A DNA stretch of 64,000 nt, taken from assembly GCF_008727755.1 (NCBI RefSeq), contig NZ_CP044231.1, forward strand, positions 2,480,001 through 2,544,000, given 5' to 3'. Positions 1 to 11,763 of the stretch are shown one piece after another. Made by a program: the position numbers and the translations under genes. Each line of letters opens with the position of its first letter. Positions within the stretch are counted from its first letter, which is position 1. Source of the stretch: Microbacterium caowuchunii. GTDB taxonomy: Bacteria; Actinomycetota; Actinomycetes; Actinomycetales; Microbacteriaceae. The notes under the pieces are model-generated. The model saw only the letters and a list, made by a program, of their open reading frames with translations, searched no databases and was not told where the DNA came from.

Positions 1-900
1 TACGGGGTCGTCCGGGATGCCGTCCTCGGGCTCCAGGTGGTGCTCGCCGACGGCCGTCTCCTGAGCCTCGGCCACCGCAGCGTCAAGGGCGTGACCGGGT
101 ACGACCTCACCTCGCTCATGATCGGCTCGGAAGGCACCCTCGGCGTGGTCGTGCAGGCGACGCTCAAGCTCCGCCGGCTGGTCGCGGGTGACGTGTGCAC
201 GCTGACCGCCGTGTTCGCGGACGTCCGTGCTGCTGCCGCAGGCTCGGCAGCGGTCACCGCCTCCGGCATCCAGCCCGCCGTCATGGAGCTGATGGACGCC
301 GCCAGCCTCTCGGCCGTGCACGACCTCCTGGGCCTGGACTCCCCGCTCGCCGGCGCGGCCCAGCTCACGATCCAGACCGACGGCCCGGCCGCGGTCCCCG
401 AGGCCGAAGCGATCTCGCGCATTCTGCGGGAGCGGGGAGCCGCCGTCGTCGTCTCGGGCGACCCCGCCGAGGGCGAACGTCTCCTGGACGTGCGGCGCGC
501 CATGCACCCGGCCATGGAACGACTGGGGACGACGCTGATCGAGGACGTGTCGGTGCCGCGCTCGGCGCTCCCCGCGATGTTCGAGGAGATCGCCCGCATC
601 GAGCGCGCCTACGGGATCGTCATCCCCACCGTGGCCCATGCCGGCGATGGCAATCTCCACCCGAACTTCGTCTTCGACGGCCCCGACGTCCCGGACGCGA
701 TCTGGGCCGCGGCCGCGGAGCTGTTCCACGCCGCGCTCCGCCTCGGCGGCACCCTCACCGGGGAGCACGGGATCGGCGTGTTGAAGCGGCGCTGGCTCGG
801 CGAGGAGCTCGGCGACGACCAGTGGGAGCTGCAACGCCGGATCAAGCAGGTGTTCGACCCCGCCGGCATCCTGAATCCCGGCAAGGTCTTCACCCCCTGA
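1..900 (+). CDS. FAD-linked oxidase (glycolate/lactate oxidase GlcD type), C-terminal part
   Basis: The reading frame is open from base 1, so the N-terminus lies outside the window. About 300 residues are visible. They cover the end of the FAD-binding PCMH domain (GSEGTLGVV near residue 45) and the complete FAD-oxidase C-terminal domain, with the family signatures HAGDGNLHPNF and TGEHGIGVLKRRWL. Members oxidise 2-hydroxy acids such as glycolate or D-lactate, using FAD. The exact substrate cannot be told from this part. The gene ends in a typical NPGKVF tail, so the 3' end is intact. Confidence 0.9.
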   Translation, partial: YGVVRDAVLGLQVVLADGRLLSLGHRSVKGVTGYDLTSLMIGSEGTLGVVVQATLKLRRLVAGDVCTLTAVFADVRAAAAGSAAVTASGIQPAVMELMDAASLSAVHDLLGLDSPLAGAAQLTIQTDGPAAVPEAEAISRILRERGAAVVVSGDPAEGERLLDVRRAMHPAMERLGTTLIEDVSVPRSALPAMFEEIARIERAYGIVIPTVAHAGDGNLHPNFVFDGPDVPDAIWAAAAELFHAALRLGGTLTGEHGIGVLKRRWLGEELGDDQWELQRRIKQVFDPAGILNPGKVFTP

Positions 901-941
901 CCAGGAATCGGCCCGAGCGGGAGCACGCAACGCCCTTTCCA

Positions 942-969
942 CCCTGTTCCGAGCCGCCCTGTTCCGAGC
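942..969. repeat. 13-bp direct repeat upstream of the L,D-transpeptidase
   Basis: CCCTGTTCCGAGC occurs at 942-954 and again at 957-969, a 15-bp period, in the 191-bp gap before the gene at 1092. It may be an operator or a chance duplication. No clear -35/-10 pair was found with it. Confidence 0.5.
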
Positions 970-1091
970 GAGGTTCCCGCCGCACCTCCGGTACACCGTC
1001 GAACGGTTGTGGATCCGTGATATGAACCCGACCCCGTTCGGACGGCTCTCCCTTACCATGAAAGGACTTATCATTCGCAGGGGGTGAGCGC

Positions 1092-2543
1092 GTGACCGAT
1101 CTGGTTACCGGGCCGACGTCGCAGGCCGAGACGACCAACGCGGTGTCGTCCGCCGGATCAGGCGACGCCGAGACGACGGCGTATGCCTGGGCGCCGGAGG
1201 AACCGGCTCCCAAGAAGCGACGCCTGGGACTCTGGATCGGCATCCCCTCCGCGGCCGTCGCGATCGCAGCCGTCGCCGCGTCCCTCATCCTGATCGCTCC
1301 CGGCACGGCCGTGGCCGGAGTGCCCGTCGGCGGGCTCACCGTCGGCGGCGCTGCGGACGCCCTGCAGAGCCGGCTCGCGTCCACGACCATCGAGGTGGAG
1401 ACGCCCGCCGGCACGGCGCAGATCACCGGCGCCGACCTCGGTGCTTCCGTCGACGCGCGCGCTCTGGCCGAGAGCGCGTTCGCCGCGCACCCGATGTGGA
1501 ACATCACGCAGTGGAACTCCGCCCCGATGGAGGCCGAGATCACCGTCGATCCGGTCCTCACCGAGCAGGCGCTCCGGGATGCGGCCGGCAGCGCGTACTC
1601 CGCGCCGGTCGACGCCTCGGTCGCCTTCGACGCGGCCTCCGCCTCGTACACCACGACCCCGGCGGTCGAGGGCCAGGGTCTCGACCCCGCCACCGTCACC
1701 GCCGCCCTGGAGGACGCGTTCACGAGCGGGACCGGCCGCACGACGATCGACGGCACCTTCGTACCGATCGAGGCGGCGCTCACCACCGCGGAGGCCGACG
1801 CGGCCGTCGGACAGCTCAACGGCATGCTCGACACGGTCGGCTTCTACGTCGGCGAAGAGCGCACGGTCCCGATCGACCGCGCGGTCGCCGCATCCTGGCT
1901 CACCGTGACGGATCTCGACGGCAGCATTGCGCTGTCCGCCGACGCCGCCGCCATCCAACCCTCGGTCGACGCGCTGCCCGGTCTGGTCGACCGCTCCCCG
2001 GTGAACGCCACCGTCGTCACCGACACTGCGGGGAACGTCCTGCAGGAGCTCACCCCGGGCGTCGCCGGACGAGCCGTCGGCGACACCTCCGGCGTGGCGG
2101 ACGCCTTCGCCGCCCAGTTGGCCACGGGGAACGCCGCCTATCAGGTCCCGGTCACCGAGACCGCCTTCGAGACGACGACCCTCGCACGCAACATCGACGT
2201 CAACCTGTCCTCGCAGCGCGCGACGCTGTACGAGAACGGGCAGGTCGTCTACAGCTGGGCGATCTCCTCGGGCTTGTCCGGCACACCCACACCGACCGGC
2301 AACTTCACGGTCTTCGCGCACGTGCGGATGCAGAACATGGGCTGCGGACCCACGTCCTCGTACTGCACGGAGGACGTCCCGTGGGTCACCTACTTCGCGC
2401 CCGACATCGCCTTCCATGGCGCGTACTGGCACAACAACTTCGGCAGCCCGATGAGCCACGGCTGCGTGAACATGCGCATCTCCGAGGCCAAGTTCGTCTT
2501 CGACTGGGCCCCGAACGGCACCCCGGTGTCCGTGCACTACTGA
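1092..2543 (+). CDS. L,D-transpeptidase (YkuD family), membrane-anchored
   Basis: A protein of 483 aa. After about 45 hydrophilic residues and a KKRR stop-transfer patch comes one membrane helix (about 48-68). An extracellular region with a peptidoglycan-binding-like fold follows, and a C-terminal YkuD domain lies at about 355-483. The catalytic motif SHGCVNMR is present, with the nucleophile at Cys458, and a conserved FHGAYWHN precedes it. Such enzymes make 3-3 cross-links in peptidoglycan, outside the membrane. The GTG start is preceded by AGGGGG, 8-9 bases upstream. The gene stands alone and ends at a strong terminator. Confidence 0.93.
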   Translation: MTDLVTGPTSQAETTNAVSSAGSGDAETTAYAWAPEEPAPKKRRLGLWIGIPSAAVAIAAVAASLILIAPGTAVAGVPVGGLTVGGAADALQSRLASTTIEVETPAGTAQITGADLGASVDARALAESAFAAHPMWNITQWNSAPMEAEITVDPVLTEQALRDAAGSAYSAPVDASVAFDAASASYTTTPAVEGQGLDPATVTAALEDAFTSGTGRTTIDGTFVPIEAALTTAEADAAVGQLNGMLDTVGFYVGEERTVPIDRAVAASWLTVTDLDGSIALSADAAAIQPSVDALPGLVDRSPVNATVVTDTAGNVLQELTPGVAGRAVGDTSGVADAFAAQLATGNAAYQVPVTETAFETTTLARNIDVNLSSQRATLYENGQVVYSWAISSGLSGTPTPTGNFTVFAHVRMQNMGCGPTSSYCTEDVPWVTYFAPDIAFHGAYWHNNFGSPMSHGCVNMRISEAKFVFDWAPNGTPVSVHY

Positions 2544-2563
2544 CCCGCTCGCAGCAGGTACGC

Positions 2564-2597
2564 GAAAGGGGCGGATGCTGATGCATCCGCCCCTTTC
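2564..2597. terminator. Bidirectional intrinsic terminator
   Basis: A perfect 15-bp inverted repeat (2564-2578 with 2583-2597, loop TGAT) lies between the convergent L,D-transpeptidase and icd genes. The stem has GAAAGGGG on one side and CCCCTTTC on the other, so it can act both ways. It contains the word GGATGC and its complement. Confidence 0.88.
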
Positions 2598-2614
2598 GTC
2601 GTACCCGGGTCGGG

Positions 2615-4930
<2,316 letters not shown>

Positions 4931-5443
4931 TCAGCGCATGCCGCGCGACTGGGCCGTGCGCGGGTTCGCCAGAGAGTCCTCGGGAACGTCCACCGCACGC
5001 ATCCAGCCGGGGCCCTCGACAGGGACGCCCGTACGCGACAGTCCGGCGGTCGCGGCGTCGACGGCCGCGGCGACCTCGGCGGCCAGCGCATCGCCGGCGA
5101 TCATCGCGGTGATGATCCGGACGCTGCCGTCCTCTTCCGGTCTCTGTTCGATGACGACGGAGGCCCGCAACGACAGCGGGCCGATCCGGGAGCGCAGGGC
5201 GGCGAGCCCCGTGCCGGTGAGCAGGGTGTCGCCGATCAGGGACCCGCGCCGGAGCAGCCGTACCTGCGCCGCCGTACCCGCCGGCACCGGTCCCGGCTGG
5301 AAGCCGGTGTCCGTGAGGCCCGCGGCCACCGCGGCGACGTAGTCCGCCGCCGATGCGGCGGGCACCCGCACGACGCATCCGGCGGGGACGCCGTGCCCCC
5401 CGACGACGCTCTCCTGCCAGGGGCGGACGGTCGCCCGGGTCAC
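4931..5443 (-). CDS. Conserved-looking hypothetical protein, last gene of WXG100-type cluster
   Basis: A protein of 170 aa that I do not recognise. It has no signal peptide or clear membrane helix. It contains a hydrophobic alpha/beta-looking core (VAAVAAGLTDTGF, AALRSRIG, IITAMIAGDALAAEVAAAVDAA). The start GTG at 5443 overlaps the stop of the preceding WXG100-like gene by 4 bases (GTGA), so translation is coupled. A role as chaperone or partner of the WXG100-like proteins is possible but is inference from position only. The larger open frame extending to 6103 overlaps real genes and is not the true start. Confidence 0.75.
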   Translation of the reverse strand: MTRATVRPWQESVVGGHGVPAGCVVRVPAASAADYVAAVAAGLTDTGFQPGPVPAGTAAQVRLLRRGSLIGDTLLTGTGLAALRSRIGPLSLRASVVIEQRPEEDGSVRIITAMIAGDALAAEVAAAVDAATAGLSRTGVPVEGPGWMRAVDVPEDSLANPRTAQSRGMR

Positions 5444-5736
5444 CCGGGCCACCCCTGCGCGAGTTCGCGCTCCGTCTGCCGCATGCCCTCGATCCAGTTC
5501 TGCAGGACGGTGCACGCGGCATCCAGTACGGCGTTGAGCTCGATCATGCTCGTCGACCACTGCGCCTGCGCACTCCGGTAGGCACGCTCGGCGTCCCCTG
5601 ACCACGACCCGCTCAGACCCTGAGCGGCATCCTCGAGCTTCTGCAGTTCCGCCGCGATGCCGACCCGGGACGCCCGCAGGGAGGCCAGTGCCGCCTCCGC
5701 GGCGCCGAACTCGAGCGTCACCCCGCCCGCGCTCAC
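5440..5736 (-). CDS. WXG100-family (ESAT-6-like) small protein
   Basis: A protein of 98 aa, the standard WXG100 length. It is almost wholly helical, with a central W-x-G turn (SGSWSGDAERAY near residues 43-54) between two amphipathic helices. The family forms helical-hairpin dimers exported by type VII (ESX/Yuk) secretion. The C-terminus lacks a clear YxxxD/E export signal. It overlaps both neighbours by 4 bases. No EccC/EssC ATPase or other secretion gene is in the window, so secretion would depend on a distant locus. Confidence 0.85.
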   Translation of the reverse strand: MSAGGVTLEFGAAEAALASLRASRVGIAAELQKLEDAAQGLSGSWSGDAERAYRSAQAQWSTSMIELNAVLDAACTVLQNWIEGMRQTERELAQGWPG

Positions 5737-6188
5737 TCCGCTCCTCCCGACGGGCGGCGGCCGAGCTCGTCCGAGATGCGGGCGCGCAGCGCCGCACCCC
5801 GTGCCAGCAGCCGCTCCCGATCTCGGGCGAGCTCGGCCGCAGGGTCGGGCTCCCCCGCCTGCTCGGCGCGCTCGCGTTCGGCGTCGGTGAGCGCGGCCAG
5901 GCGCGCGCGGGAGGCCTCCCGGACGGCCTGAGCCTCGGGCGAGGGGTCGTCACCGGACATGATCGCCGCGAGGGTGGTCTCCCCGAGATCGATCCGCCCC
6001 TGCAGCACGGACCACTCCCGTCCGAGCGCACCGCTGCGGGCGCGGCGGGCGAATGCCTCTGCGGCATCCTCGTCCTCGTCCGTCTCCCCGATGCGACGGG
6101 CACCGAGCGCGATCTGCTCGATCGCCTCCACGCGCTGCCTGGTCTGTTCGATCAGCTCGACGAGCTGTCCATAGGCGGATCCGCTCAT
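5733..6188 (-). CDS. Hypothetical coiled-coil protein in WXG100-type cluster
   Basis: A protein of 151 aa, mostly charged helix: LVELIEQTRQRVEAIEQIAL at the N-terminus, and repeated R/E/A heptad-like stretches at 85-145. It has no signal peptide or membrane helix. ATG at 6188 overlaps the stop of the upstream gene (ATGA), and its own stop overlaps the next start (GTGA). The size and helicity suggest a second WXG100/LXG-adaptor-like partner, but no W-x-G motif is present. Function unknown. Confidence 0.78.
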   Translation of the reverse strand: MSGSAYGQLVELIEQTRQRVEAIEQIALGARRIGETDEDEDAAEAFARRARSGALGREWSVLQGRIDLGETTLAAIMSGDDPSPEAQAVREASRARLAALTDAERERAEQAGEPDPAAELARDRERLLARGAALRARISDELGRRPSGGAE

Positions 6189-7396
6189 CGCGCGTACCTC
6201 TCCCCCGTGTTCACCAGGAACTGCATCAGGTCCTCCACGAGCAGGAGCGTCTCCACCAGCTGGGCACGAGCCTGCACCGCGCCCTCGATCGCATCGAAGA
6301 TGGTGTCGACGACCGTGTAGATCAACCGCACCAGGGAGAACACCTCCGTGACGAGGATCGCCCCCTCCACCGCGGCGACGATCCAGCCCGCGATCGGGAT
6401 CGCGGCTTCCGCCGCGATGCGCAGGAGCTTGACCGAGATCTTGTTGAGGATGAACCCGATCGTCGCGGCACCCGCCTTCGACACGATCACGAGGGTGCCG
6501 ACCGTTCCGGAGACGGAATCGCAGGCGGCACCGACGCCGTACATCGTCGTGCCGAGGGCGACCATGCCGCCGCGGAACGCGAGCCCCGCCTCGCCATCCC
6601 AGAACTCGCCCTGCTCCACGAGTCCCGCGGCGTTGTCCGCCATGGCCCGGCTGGCCTGCCCCAGGTGCTGCCAGGCGAGGGAGACCTCCTCGATTCCGGT
6701 CCAGTCGCCGGCGAACGGCTTCATGATGACGTCTTCGAGGAGGCTGAATCCGGCCACCTGCTCGAACACCCAGTCGACTCCGCCCAGGAGCGGACCCGCA
6801 CCCCACCGCATGGACTCGATCTCGCTCTTGGCCGCGTTCGGGGTGACGAGGTAGCTGGACGGGTCCTGCCGCTCGATGACGCCGGTGGGCCCGCGCCCCC
6901 AGCTGTCGGCCGCGGACGAGATGTCCTCGACGATCCCCCGCGTGCCCGTCACGAGGCCCTTGCCCGCGTCGTAGGCCTGCCCGAACAGCCAGGGCTCCGC
7001 ATCCCCGTGGCCCGCCGGGGCGCCGCCCGCGGCCGCGGGGAGCGTCGGGCCGCCCGCCCGGGGGTCGGCGAAGGGCGGGACGCCCGCACCGATGGACCGC
7101 ATCGCCTGCGCGGCGGCCTCGTACGTGCGCTGCTCCTGCGCGGCATAGGCCGCGGCAGCGCCGTCGACCTTGTCCGCGGCGGTGCGGAGCACCGTGCCGA
7201 GGCCCTCCAGGATCTCCACCCCGACGACGGAGACCGCGAGGGAGATCCCCGTGAACGGCAGCAGGATGATGCCGGTGTCCGACGGCGTCAGCACGCTGTG
7301 GCTCTTGACGTACGCGACCATCGCCGGCACATGCTCGTCGCTCTGGCGGCGCAGCACGGCGGACGATAGTGCGAGTTGTGCGTAATCGACGCGCAT
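6185..7396 (-). CDS. Large WXG-domain-like protein, first gene of the cluster
   Basis: A protein of 403 aa. ATG at 7396 has a perfect AGGAGG 6 bases upstream. The N-terminal 100 residues are helical and include DYAQLALSS and an alanine-rich segment. A W-D-G turn (FWDGEAGLAFRGG near residue 270) lies between helices, as in WXG/LXG targets. Three long hydrophobic stretches follow (around 285-375). A flexible Pro/Gly-rich linker sits near 115-145. It may be a type VII secretion substrate or membrane-interacting effector. No toxin domain or catalytic motif is recognisable. Confidence 0.75.
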   Translation of the reverse strand: MRVDYAQLALSSAVLRRQSDEHVPAMVAYVKSHSVLTPSDTGIILLPFTGISLAVSVVGVEILEGLGTVLRTAADKVDGAAAAYAAQEQRTYEAAAQAMRSIGAGVPPFADPRAGGPTLPAAAGGAPAGHGDAEPWLFGQAYDAGKGLVTGTRGIVEDISSAADSWGRGPTGVIERQDPSSYLVTPNAAKSEIESMRWGAGPLLGGVDWVFEQVAGFSLLEDVIMKPFAGDWTGIEEVSLAWQHLGQASRAMADNAAGLVEQGEFWDGEAGLAFRGGMVALGTTMYGVGAACDSVSGTVGTLVIVSKAGAATIGFILNKISVKLLRIAAEAAIPIAGWIVAAVEGAILVTEVFSLVRLIYTVVDTIFDAIEGAVQARAQLVETLLLVEDLMQFLVNTGERYAR

Positions 7397-7463
7397 TCGG
7401 ACCTCCTGCCGACCCACCCTAACCGCGCCGGGCATCCGGTTGGGGTGTCATCCACAGGGGCGT

Positions 7464-7469
7464 TACCCT
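7464..7469 (+). promoter_or_regulatory. -10 box TACCCT, leaderless start of the gene at 7476
   Basis: TACCCT is followed by exactly 6 bases and then ATG. This places transcription start at or next to the initiation codon. There is no Shine-Dalgarno sequence, which fits leaderless translation as known for actinobacteria. Confidence 0.6.
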
Positions 7470-7475
7470 GTGCTC

Positions 7476-7928
7476 ATGACGGAACTGCGCCTGGAAGAGC
7501 TCTCCGCCGCGACGATCGTCGCCGTGAACACCCTGTCGCTGAAACCGGGCCAGGAACAGTTCCTCGCTCCGGTCAGCTATGGAGTGGCCGCGACCGTCGC
7601 CGATCCCGGCACCACCTGGCAGCGGGTCGTGCTCGACGGGGACGAGGTCGTCGGGTTCGTCAGCGCGAACTTCTCCGAGGACGCGCCGCAGGAGCACTTC
7701 CGCTCCGTCCTGTGGCGCATCAACGTGGACGCCGACGACCAGGGTCGCGGCGTCGGCCGCTTCGCCGTCGACGGCCTGATGGACGAAGCCCGCAGGCGCG
7801 GGATGGACCACGTCGACGTGATCTACGAAGCCGGCGAGGAAGGGCCCGAGGCGTTCTTCCGCCGCGTCGGCTTCGAGCCCGTGGGCGAGACAGAGTTCGG
7901 CGAGGTCATCGCGCGCATCACGGTCTGA
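7476..7928 (+). CDS. GNAT-family N-acetyltransferase
   Basis: A protein of 150 aa with the acetyl-CoA-binding motif A (RINVDADDQGRGVGRFAVD, residues about 82-100) and the C-terminal FFRRVGFEPVGETEFGE typical of GNAT enzymes. It transfers an acetyl group to an amine; the substrate is not deducible. It is a single gene between two minus-strand units, and ATG at 7476 follows a leaderless-type -10 box. Confidence 0.88.
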   Translation: MTELRLEELSAATIVAVNTLSLKPGQEQFLAPVSYGVAATVADPGTTWQRVVLDGDEVVGFVSANFSEDAPQEHFRSVLWRINVDADDQGRGVGRFAVDGLMDEARRRGMDHVDVIYEAGEEGPEAFFRRVGFEPVGETEFGEVIARITV

Positions 7929-7992
7929 CGCGTCGTCACGGGGCGCGTACGGCGGGAGCGGCGGGAGCGGCGGACACCGCATCCGGCGACGA

Positions 7993-9804
7993 TCACACCA
8001 GCGAGGCGCGCCACGCGGCGTGCAGCTGGGCGAACTTGCCCGTGCCGGCGATGAGCATCTCCGGGGTGTCGTCCTCGATGATGCGGCCGTGCTCCATCAC
8101 CAGCACCCGGTCGGCGATCGCCACCGTCGACAGGCGGTGCGCGATGATCAGCGCCGTCCGGTCGGCGAGGAGCGTCTGCAGCGCCTCCTGGATGAGCCGT
8201 TCGCTCGGGATGTCGAGCGAAGCGGTGGCTTCGTCCAGGATGAGGACGGCGGGATCCGCCAGGAACGCCCGCGCGAACGAGATCAGCTGGCGCTGACCGG
8301 CCGAGACCCGGCCACCGCGCTTGTTCACGTCGGTGTCGTAGCCGTCCGGCAGGGCCCGGATGAACTCGTCCGCACCGACCGCACGGGCGGCCGCCTGGAT
8401 CTCCTCCAGCGTCGCATCGGGCTTTCCCAGGGCGATGTTGTCGGCGACCGTCCCGCTGAACAGGTACGCCTCCTGGGTGACCATCACGATCGCCCGGCGC
8501 AGGTCCTTGGGATGCAGGCGGCGCAGGTCGACCCCGTCCAGCGTCACCCGGCCGGCCGTCGGGTCGTAGAACCGTGACACGAGCTTGGCGAGGGTCGTCT
8601 TCCCCGCCCCCGTCGTTCCCACGAGCGCCACGGTCTGGCCCGCCGGCACGTCCAGGCTGAACCCGGGCAGCACCACGCGCCCGTCGCCGTAACCGAACGC
8701 CACATCCTCGAAGCGGATGGCGCCCTGCGCCGCGCGCAGATCCACCGGCTGCGAGGGGTCGGGGACCGAGGGCTCCTCCTCCAGGACCCCGGACACCTTC
8801 TCCAGCGCCGCCGCGGCGGACTGGTAGGAGTTCAGGAACATCGCGACCTCCTGCAGCGGAGAGAAGAAGTTCCGCACGTACAGGACCGCGGCCAGGAGCA
8901 CGCCGACCGCGAGCGCGCCGTCGGCGACGCGCAGACCGCCCCAGAGCATCACGGCTGCGAGCGTCGCGGCGGAGATCGCCATGAGCGCCGGCTCGAACGT
9001 CCCGAACAGGCGGATGGAACGCATGTTCACGGCGCGGTACTGACTCGACAGCTCGCCGAACTCGACGTCGTTTCGGGGCTCCTTCCGAAACGCCTTGACC
9101 GCACGGATGCCGGTCATCGTCTCCACGAAGTGCACGATGACCTTCGCGCTGACCACCCGGGACTCCCGGTAGACGACCTGGGAGCGGCGGTAGAACCACC
9201 GCATCAGCAGCATGAGCGGGCCGCCCATCACGATGAGGATGACGCCGCTCTGCCAGTCCAGCAGAAGCAGGGCGATCAGCGTGAACCCTCCGTAGAGGAC
9301 GCCGGAGACGAGCTCGTTGAGCCCGCCGTCGAGCAGTTCCCGGATGGTGTCCAGGTCGCTGGTCTGGCGGGAGATGATCCGGCCCGAGGTGTAGGACTCG
9401 TGGAACTCCAGGCTCAGCCGTTGCGTGTGCCGGAAGATCCTGGTGCGCAGGTCGAACATCACGGCCTGGGTCAGGCGGGCCGCGACCACGACGTACCAGG
9501 CGATCAGTACGGCCCCGCCGATCGCCGAGAGGAGGTAGACGAGGGACACCGCGATCGTCGGCATCCAGTCCATCCGCTCGATGACGGCGGGCAACGCGTT
9601 GTCGATCCCGAAGGCGATGAGGGCCGGGCCCAGCACCCGCAGCGCGGTGGAGACCACGAGCACCAGCGCGGCGAGGACGAGCTGCCAGCGGAGAGGGCTG
9701 ACGAGCGATCCCAGGAGGCGCATCGAGCGACGGCGGATCTGCCGGCTCTCGACCTGGGTGTAGTCCGAGCGGTCTTCGCCGCTGGTTCCGGTGACCGTGC
9801 TCAC
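7993..9804 (-). CDS. ABC exporter half-transporter, consensus Walker B, degenerate signature
   Basis: A protein of 603 aa. An N-terminal six-helix type I exporter domain (about 25-330) is followed by an ATPase domain with Walker [11 protein letters not shown], Walker [12 protein letters not shown] (catalytic Glu present) and a non-standard signature VSAGQ instead of LSGGQ. The start GTG at 9804 overlaps the stop of the upstream partner (GTGA), so the two are co-translated. With that partner it should form a heterodimeric exporter (LmrCD/TM287-288 type) in the cytoplasmic membrane. The substrate (drug, lipid or peptide) is unknown. Confidence 0.92.
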   Translation of the reverse strand: MSTVTGTSGEDRSDYTQVESRQIRRRSMRLLGSLVSPLRWQLVLAALVLVVSTALRVLGPALIAFGIDNALPAVIERMDWMPTIAVSLVYLLSAIGGAVLIAWYVVVAARLTQAVMFDLRTRIFRHTQRLSLEFHESYTSGRIISRQTSDLDTIRELLDGGLNELVSGVLYGGFTLIALLLLDWQSGVILIVMGGPLMLLMRWFYRRSQVVYRESRVVSAKVIVHFVETMTGIRAVKAFRKEPRNDVEFGELSSQYRAVNMRSIRLFGTFEPALMAISAATLAAVMLWGGLRVADGALAVGVLLAAVLYVRNFFSPLQEVAMFLNSYQSAAAALEKVSGVLEEEPSVPDPSQPVDLRAAQGAIRFEDVAFGYGDGRVVLPGFSLDVPAGQTVALVGTTGAGKTTLAKLVSRFYDPTAGRVTLDGVDLRRLHPKDLRRAIVMVTQEAYLFSGTVADNIALGKPDATLEEIQAAARAVGADEFIRALPDGYDTDVNKRGGRVSAGQRQLISFARAFLADPAVLILDEATASLDIPSERLIQEALQTLLADRTALIIAHRLSTVAIADRVLVMEHGRIIEDDTPEMLIAGTGKFAQLHAAWRASLV

Positions 9805-11609
9805 GGCGTCGTCTCCTTCTGCACGGCGGACTCGTCATCCGCCTCGAGGCTCGAGATCACGTAGCGGTAGTGCTCCGAGGTGCGCATGAGCTCCGAATGG
9901 GTGCCCACCGCCGTCACGCGACCGGCCTCGAGGAGGGCGACGCGATCGGCCAGTGCGACCGTCGACGGCCGGTGCGCGACGATGAGCGCCGTAGTGTCGG
10001 CGAGTACCTCCCGCAGCGCCGCTTCGACCAGTGCCTCCGTGTCGACGTCGAGGGCGGAGAGCGGATCGTCGAGGACGAGCACGGTCGGTCGCGCGGCGAC
10101 CGCGCGTGCCAGCGCGAGGCGCTGGCGCTGGCCGCCGGAGAGGCTGAGCCCCTCCTCCCCGATCACCGTGTCGACTCCGTCGGGGAGATCGTCCACGAAC
10201 CCGGCCTGGGCGACCTGGAGAGCCTGGCGCATCACCCGCTCCCCCTCGGGGGACGCGGGATCGAGGTCGGCCCGCCCGAGCAGCACGTTCTCGCGGACGG
10301 ATGCGGAGAACAGCGTCGCGTCCTCGAAGGCCATCGACACGTGCGTGCGCAGCTCGCTGAGGGTCAGGTCGCGCACGTCGACGCCGTCCAGGACCACGCG
10401 CCCGCCGGTCACGTCGTACAACCGGGCCGGCAGCGTCGTCAGCGTGGTCTTACCGGAACCGGTGAGCCCGACGAGCGCCATCGTCTCCCCCGGCTCCAGA
10501 TCGAGATCGATGCCGTCGAGGAGGTCCCTCTGCTCGGCGGGGGCGTCCTGATAGCGGAAGTGCGTGCGCTCGAACACGAGGTGCCCGCGCGGCTCGGCGA
10601 TGCTGCTCGGGGTGTCCGGGTCCACGATCGTGTTCGGCTCGTCGAACACCTCGTAGATGCGGTCGGTGGCGGTGCGCGCATCGAGGAGGAAGGAGAAGAG
10701 GAAGCCGATGGACTCCATCGGCCAGCGCAGCACGGTCGCCATGGCGAAGAACGCGAACAGTTCGGCGACGGAGAGTTCGCCCAGCTGAGCGAGCACGATC
10801 CCCACGGCCAGGCAGAAGGCGAACGCGATGTCGGGCAGCAGCACCAGCCAGAACCAGATGAAGCCGATGGCGCGCGCCTTGCGGAGCTCCGTGTGCCGGA
10901 GCGTCTCCGCCTGTCGCATGAACTTGTTGAGGGCGTGTCCGCCACGCCCGAACGCCTTCAGCACGCGGATGCCGTGGACACTCTCCTCGACCGAGGTGGC
11001 GAGGTCGCCCGCCTGGTCCTGACTCTGCCGCGCGAGCGTGCCGTACTGCTTCTCGAACCGGTATCCGGCGTACCAGAGGGGCGCGGAGCAGGCGAGGAAC
11101 ACGACCCCGAGCAGCCAGTGCCACTGGAACAGGAGAACGGAGCCGATCGCGATCGTCAGCACGTTGACGACGAGCAGGATGAGCCCGAAGGCCAGCCACC
11201 GGCGGATGAGGCTGATGTCCTGCATCATCCGGCTGAGGAGCTGTCCCGACTGCCAGCGGTCGTGGAAGCTGACGGGCAGACGCTGCAGCCGGCGGTAGAA
11301 GCCGGTACGCAGCTCGTACTCCACCTGGGTGGCCGGAGCGAGCACGAACCACCGGCGGGCCCAGACGAGCCCCGCCTCGGCCAGGCCGAGAGCGAGGACG
11401 GCGACCGCACCCCAGACGATCTGCGGCGTCTCGCCGGAGGCGATCGGACCGGCGACCACGCCTTCGAGGACCAGGGGCAGCATCAGGGCGACGATGCTCG
11501 CGGCGAGCGCGCTCACCGCCCCGAGCACGAGGCGCGGCAGCACCGGGCGTGCGAAGGGGAGCAGGCGCGCGAGCGCGCGGGGCGTGGACAGCGGAGGGGA
11601 GGTGGTCAT
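9801..11609 (-). CDS. ABC exporter half-transporter, degenerate Walker B, canonical signature
   Basis: A protein of 602 aa with the same domain order as its downstream partner: membrane domain about 20-320, then the ATPase. Walker A is [10 protein letters not shown] and the signature is a canonical LSGGQRQR. The residue after Walker B is Asp ([12 protein letters not shown]) rather than the catalytic Glu. The degeneracies are complementary to those of the partner, giving one active and one inactive ATP site as in known heterodimeric exporters. AGGA lies about 5 bases before ATG at 11609. Confidence 0.92.
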   Translation of the reverse strand: MTTSPPLSTPRALARLLPFARPVLPRLVLGAVSALAASIVALMLPLVLEGVVAGPIASGETPQIVWGAVAVLALGLAEAGLVWARRWFVLAPATQVEYELRTGFYRRLQRLPVSFHDRWQSGQLLSRMMQDISLIRRWLAFGLILLVVNVLTIAIGSVLLFQWHWLLGVVFLACSAPLWYAGYRFEKQYGTLARQSQDQAGDLATSVEESVHGIRVLKAFGRGGHALNKFMRQAETLRHTELRKARAIGFIWFWLVLLPDIAFAFCLAVGIVLAQLGELSVAELFAFFAMATVLRWPMESIGFLFSFLLDARTATDRIYEVFDEPNTIVDPDTPSSIAEPRGHLVFERTHFRYQDAPAEQRDLLDGIDLDLEPGETMALVGLTGSGKTTLTTLPARLYDVTGGRVVLDGVDVRDLTLSELRTHVSMAFEDATLFSASVRENVLLGRADLDPASPEGERVMRQALQVAQAGFVDDLPDGVDTVIGEEGLSLSGGQRQRLALARAVAARPTVLVLDDPLSALDVDTEALVEAALREVLADTTALIVAHRPSTVALADRVALLEAGRVTAVGTHSELMRTSEHYRYVISSLEADDESAVQKETTP

Positions 11610-11703
11610 GGGTCCTGGAGGTCAGCGTGAGTGAGCCCTGCGGGCGCGCGCGGTCGCGGGGACGGTCCGCGGGGGATGCTGCGTCGCGCGACGGCAGCCC
11701 TCC

Positions 11704-11733
11704 AGACTAGTGCTGGGTGTTTCCTGTATGCAA
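11704..11733 (-). promoter_or_regulatory. Candidate sigma-70-type promoter of the ABC exporter operon
   Basis: Read on the minus strand, TTGCAT (11728-11733) and TAGTCT (11704-11709) are separated by 18 bases, in the locally AT-richest part of the 154-bp gap. A transcript would begin near 11697 and carry a leader of about 88 bases to the ATG at 11609. Confidence 0.4.
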
Positions 11734-11763
11734 CAAGCACCTTCTCCGTGGTGAGTCGCGAGC

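Noticed and set aside
4931..7396. Complete type VII secretion locus
   Set aside because: No FtsK-like ATPase, mycosin, EccB/D/E or YueB-type membrane protein is encoded in the window.
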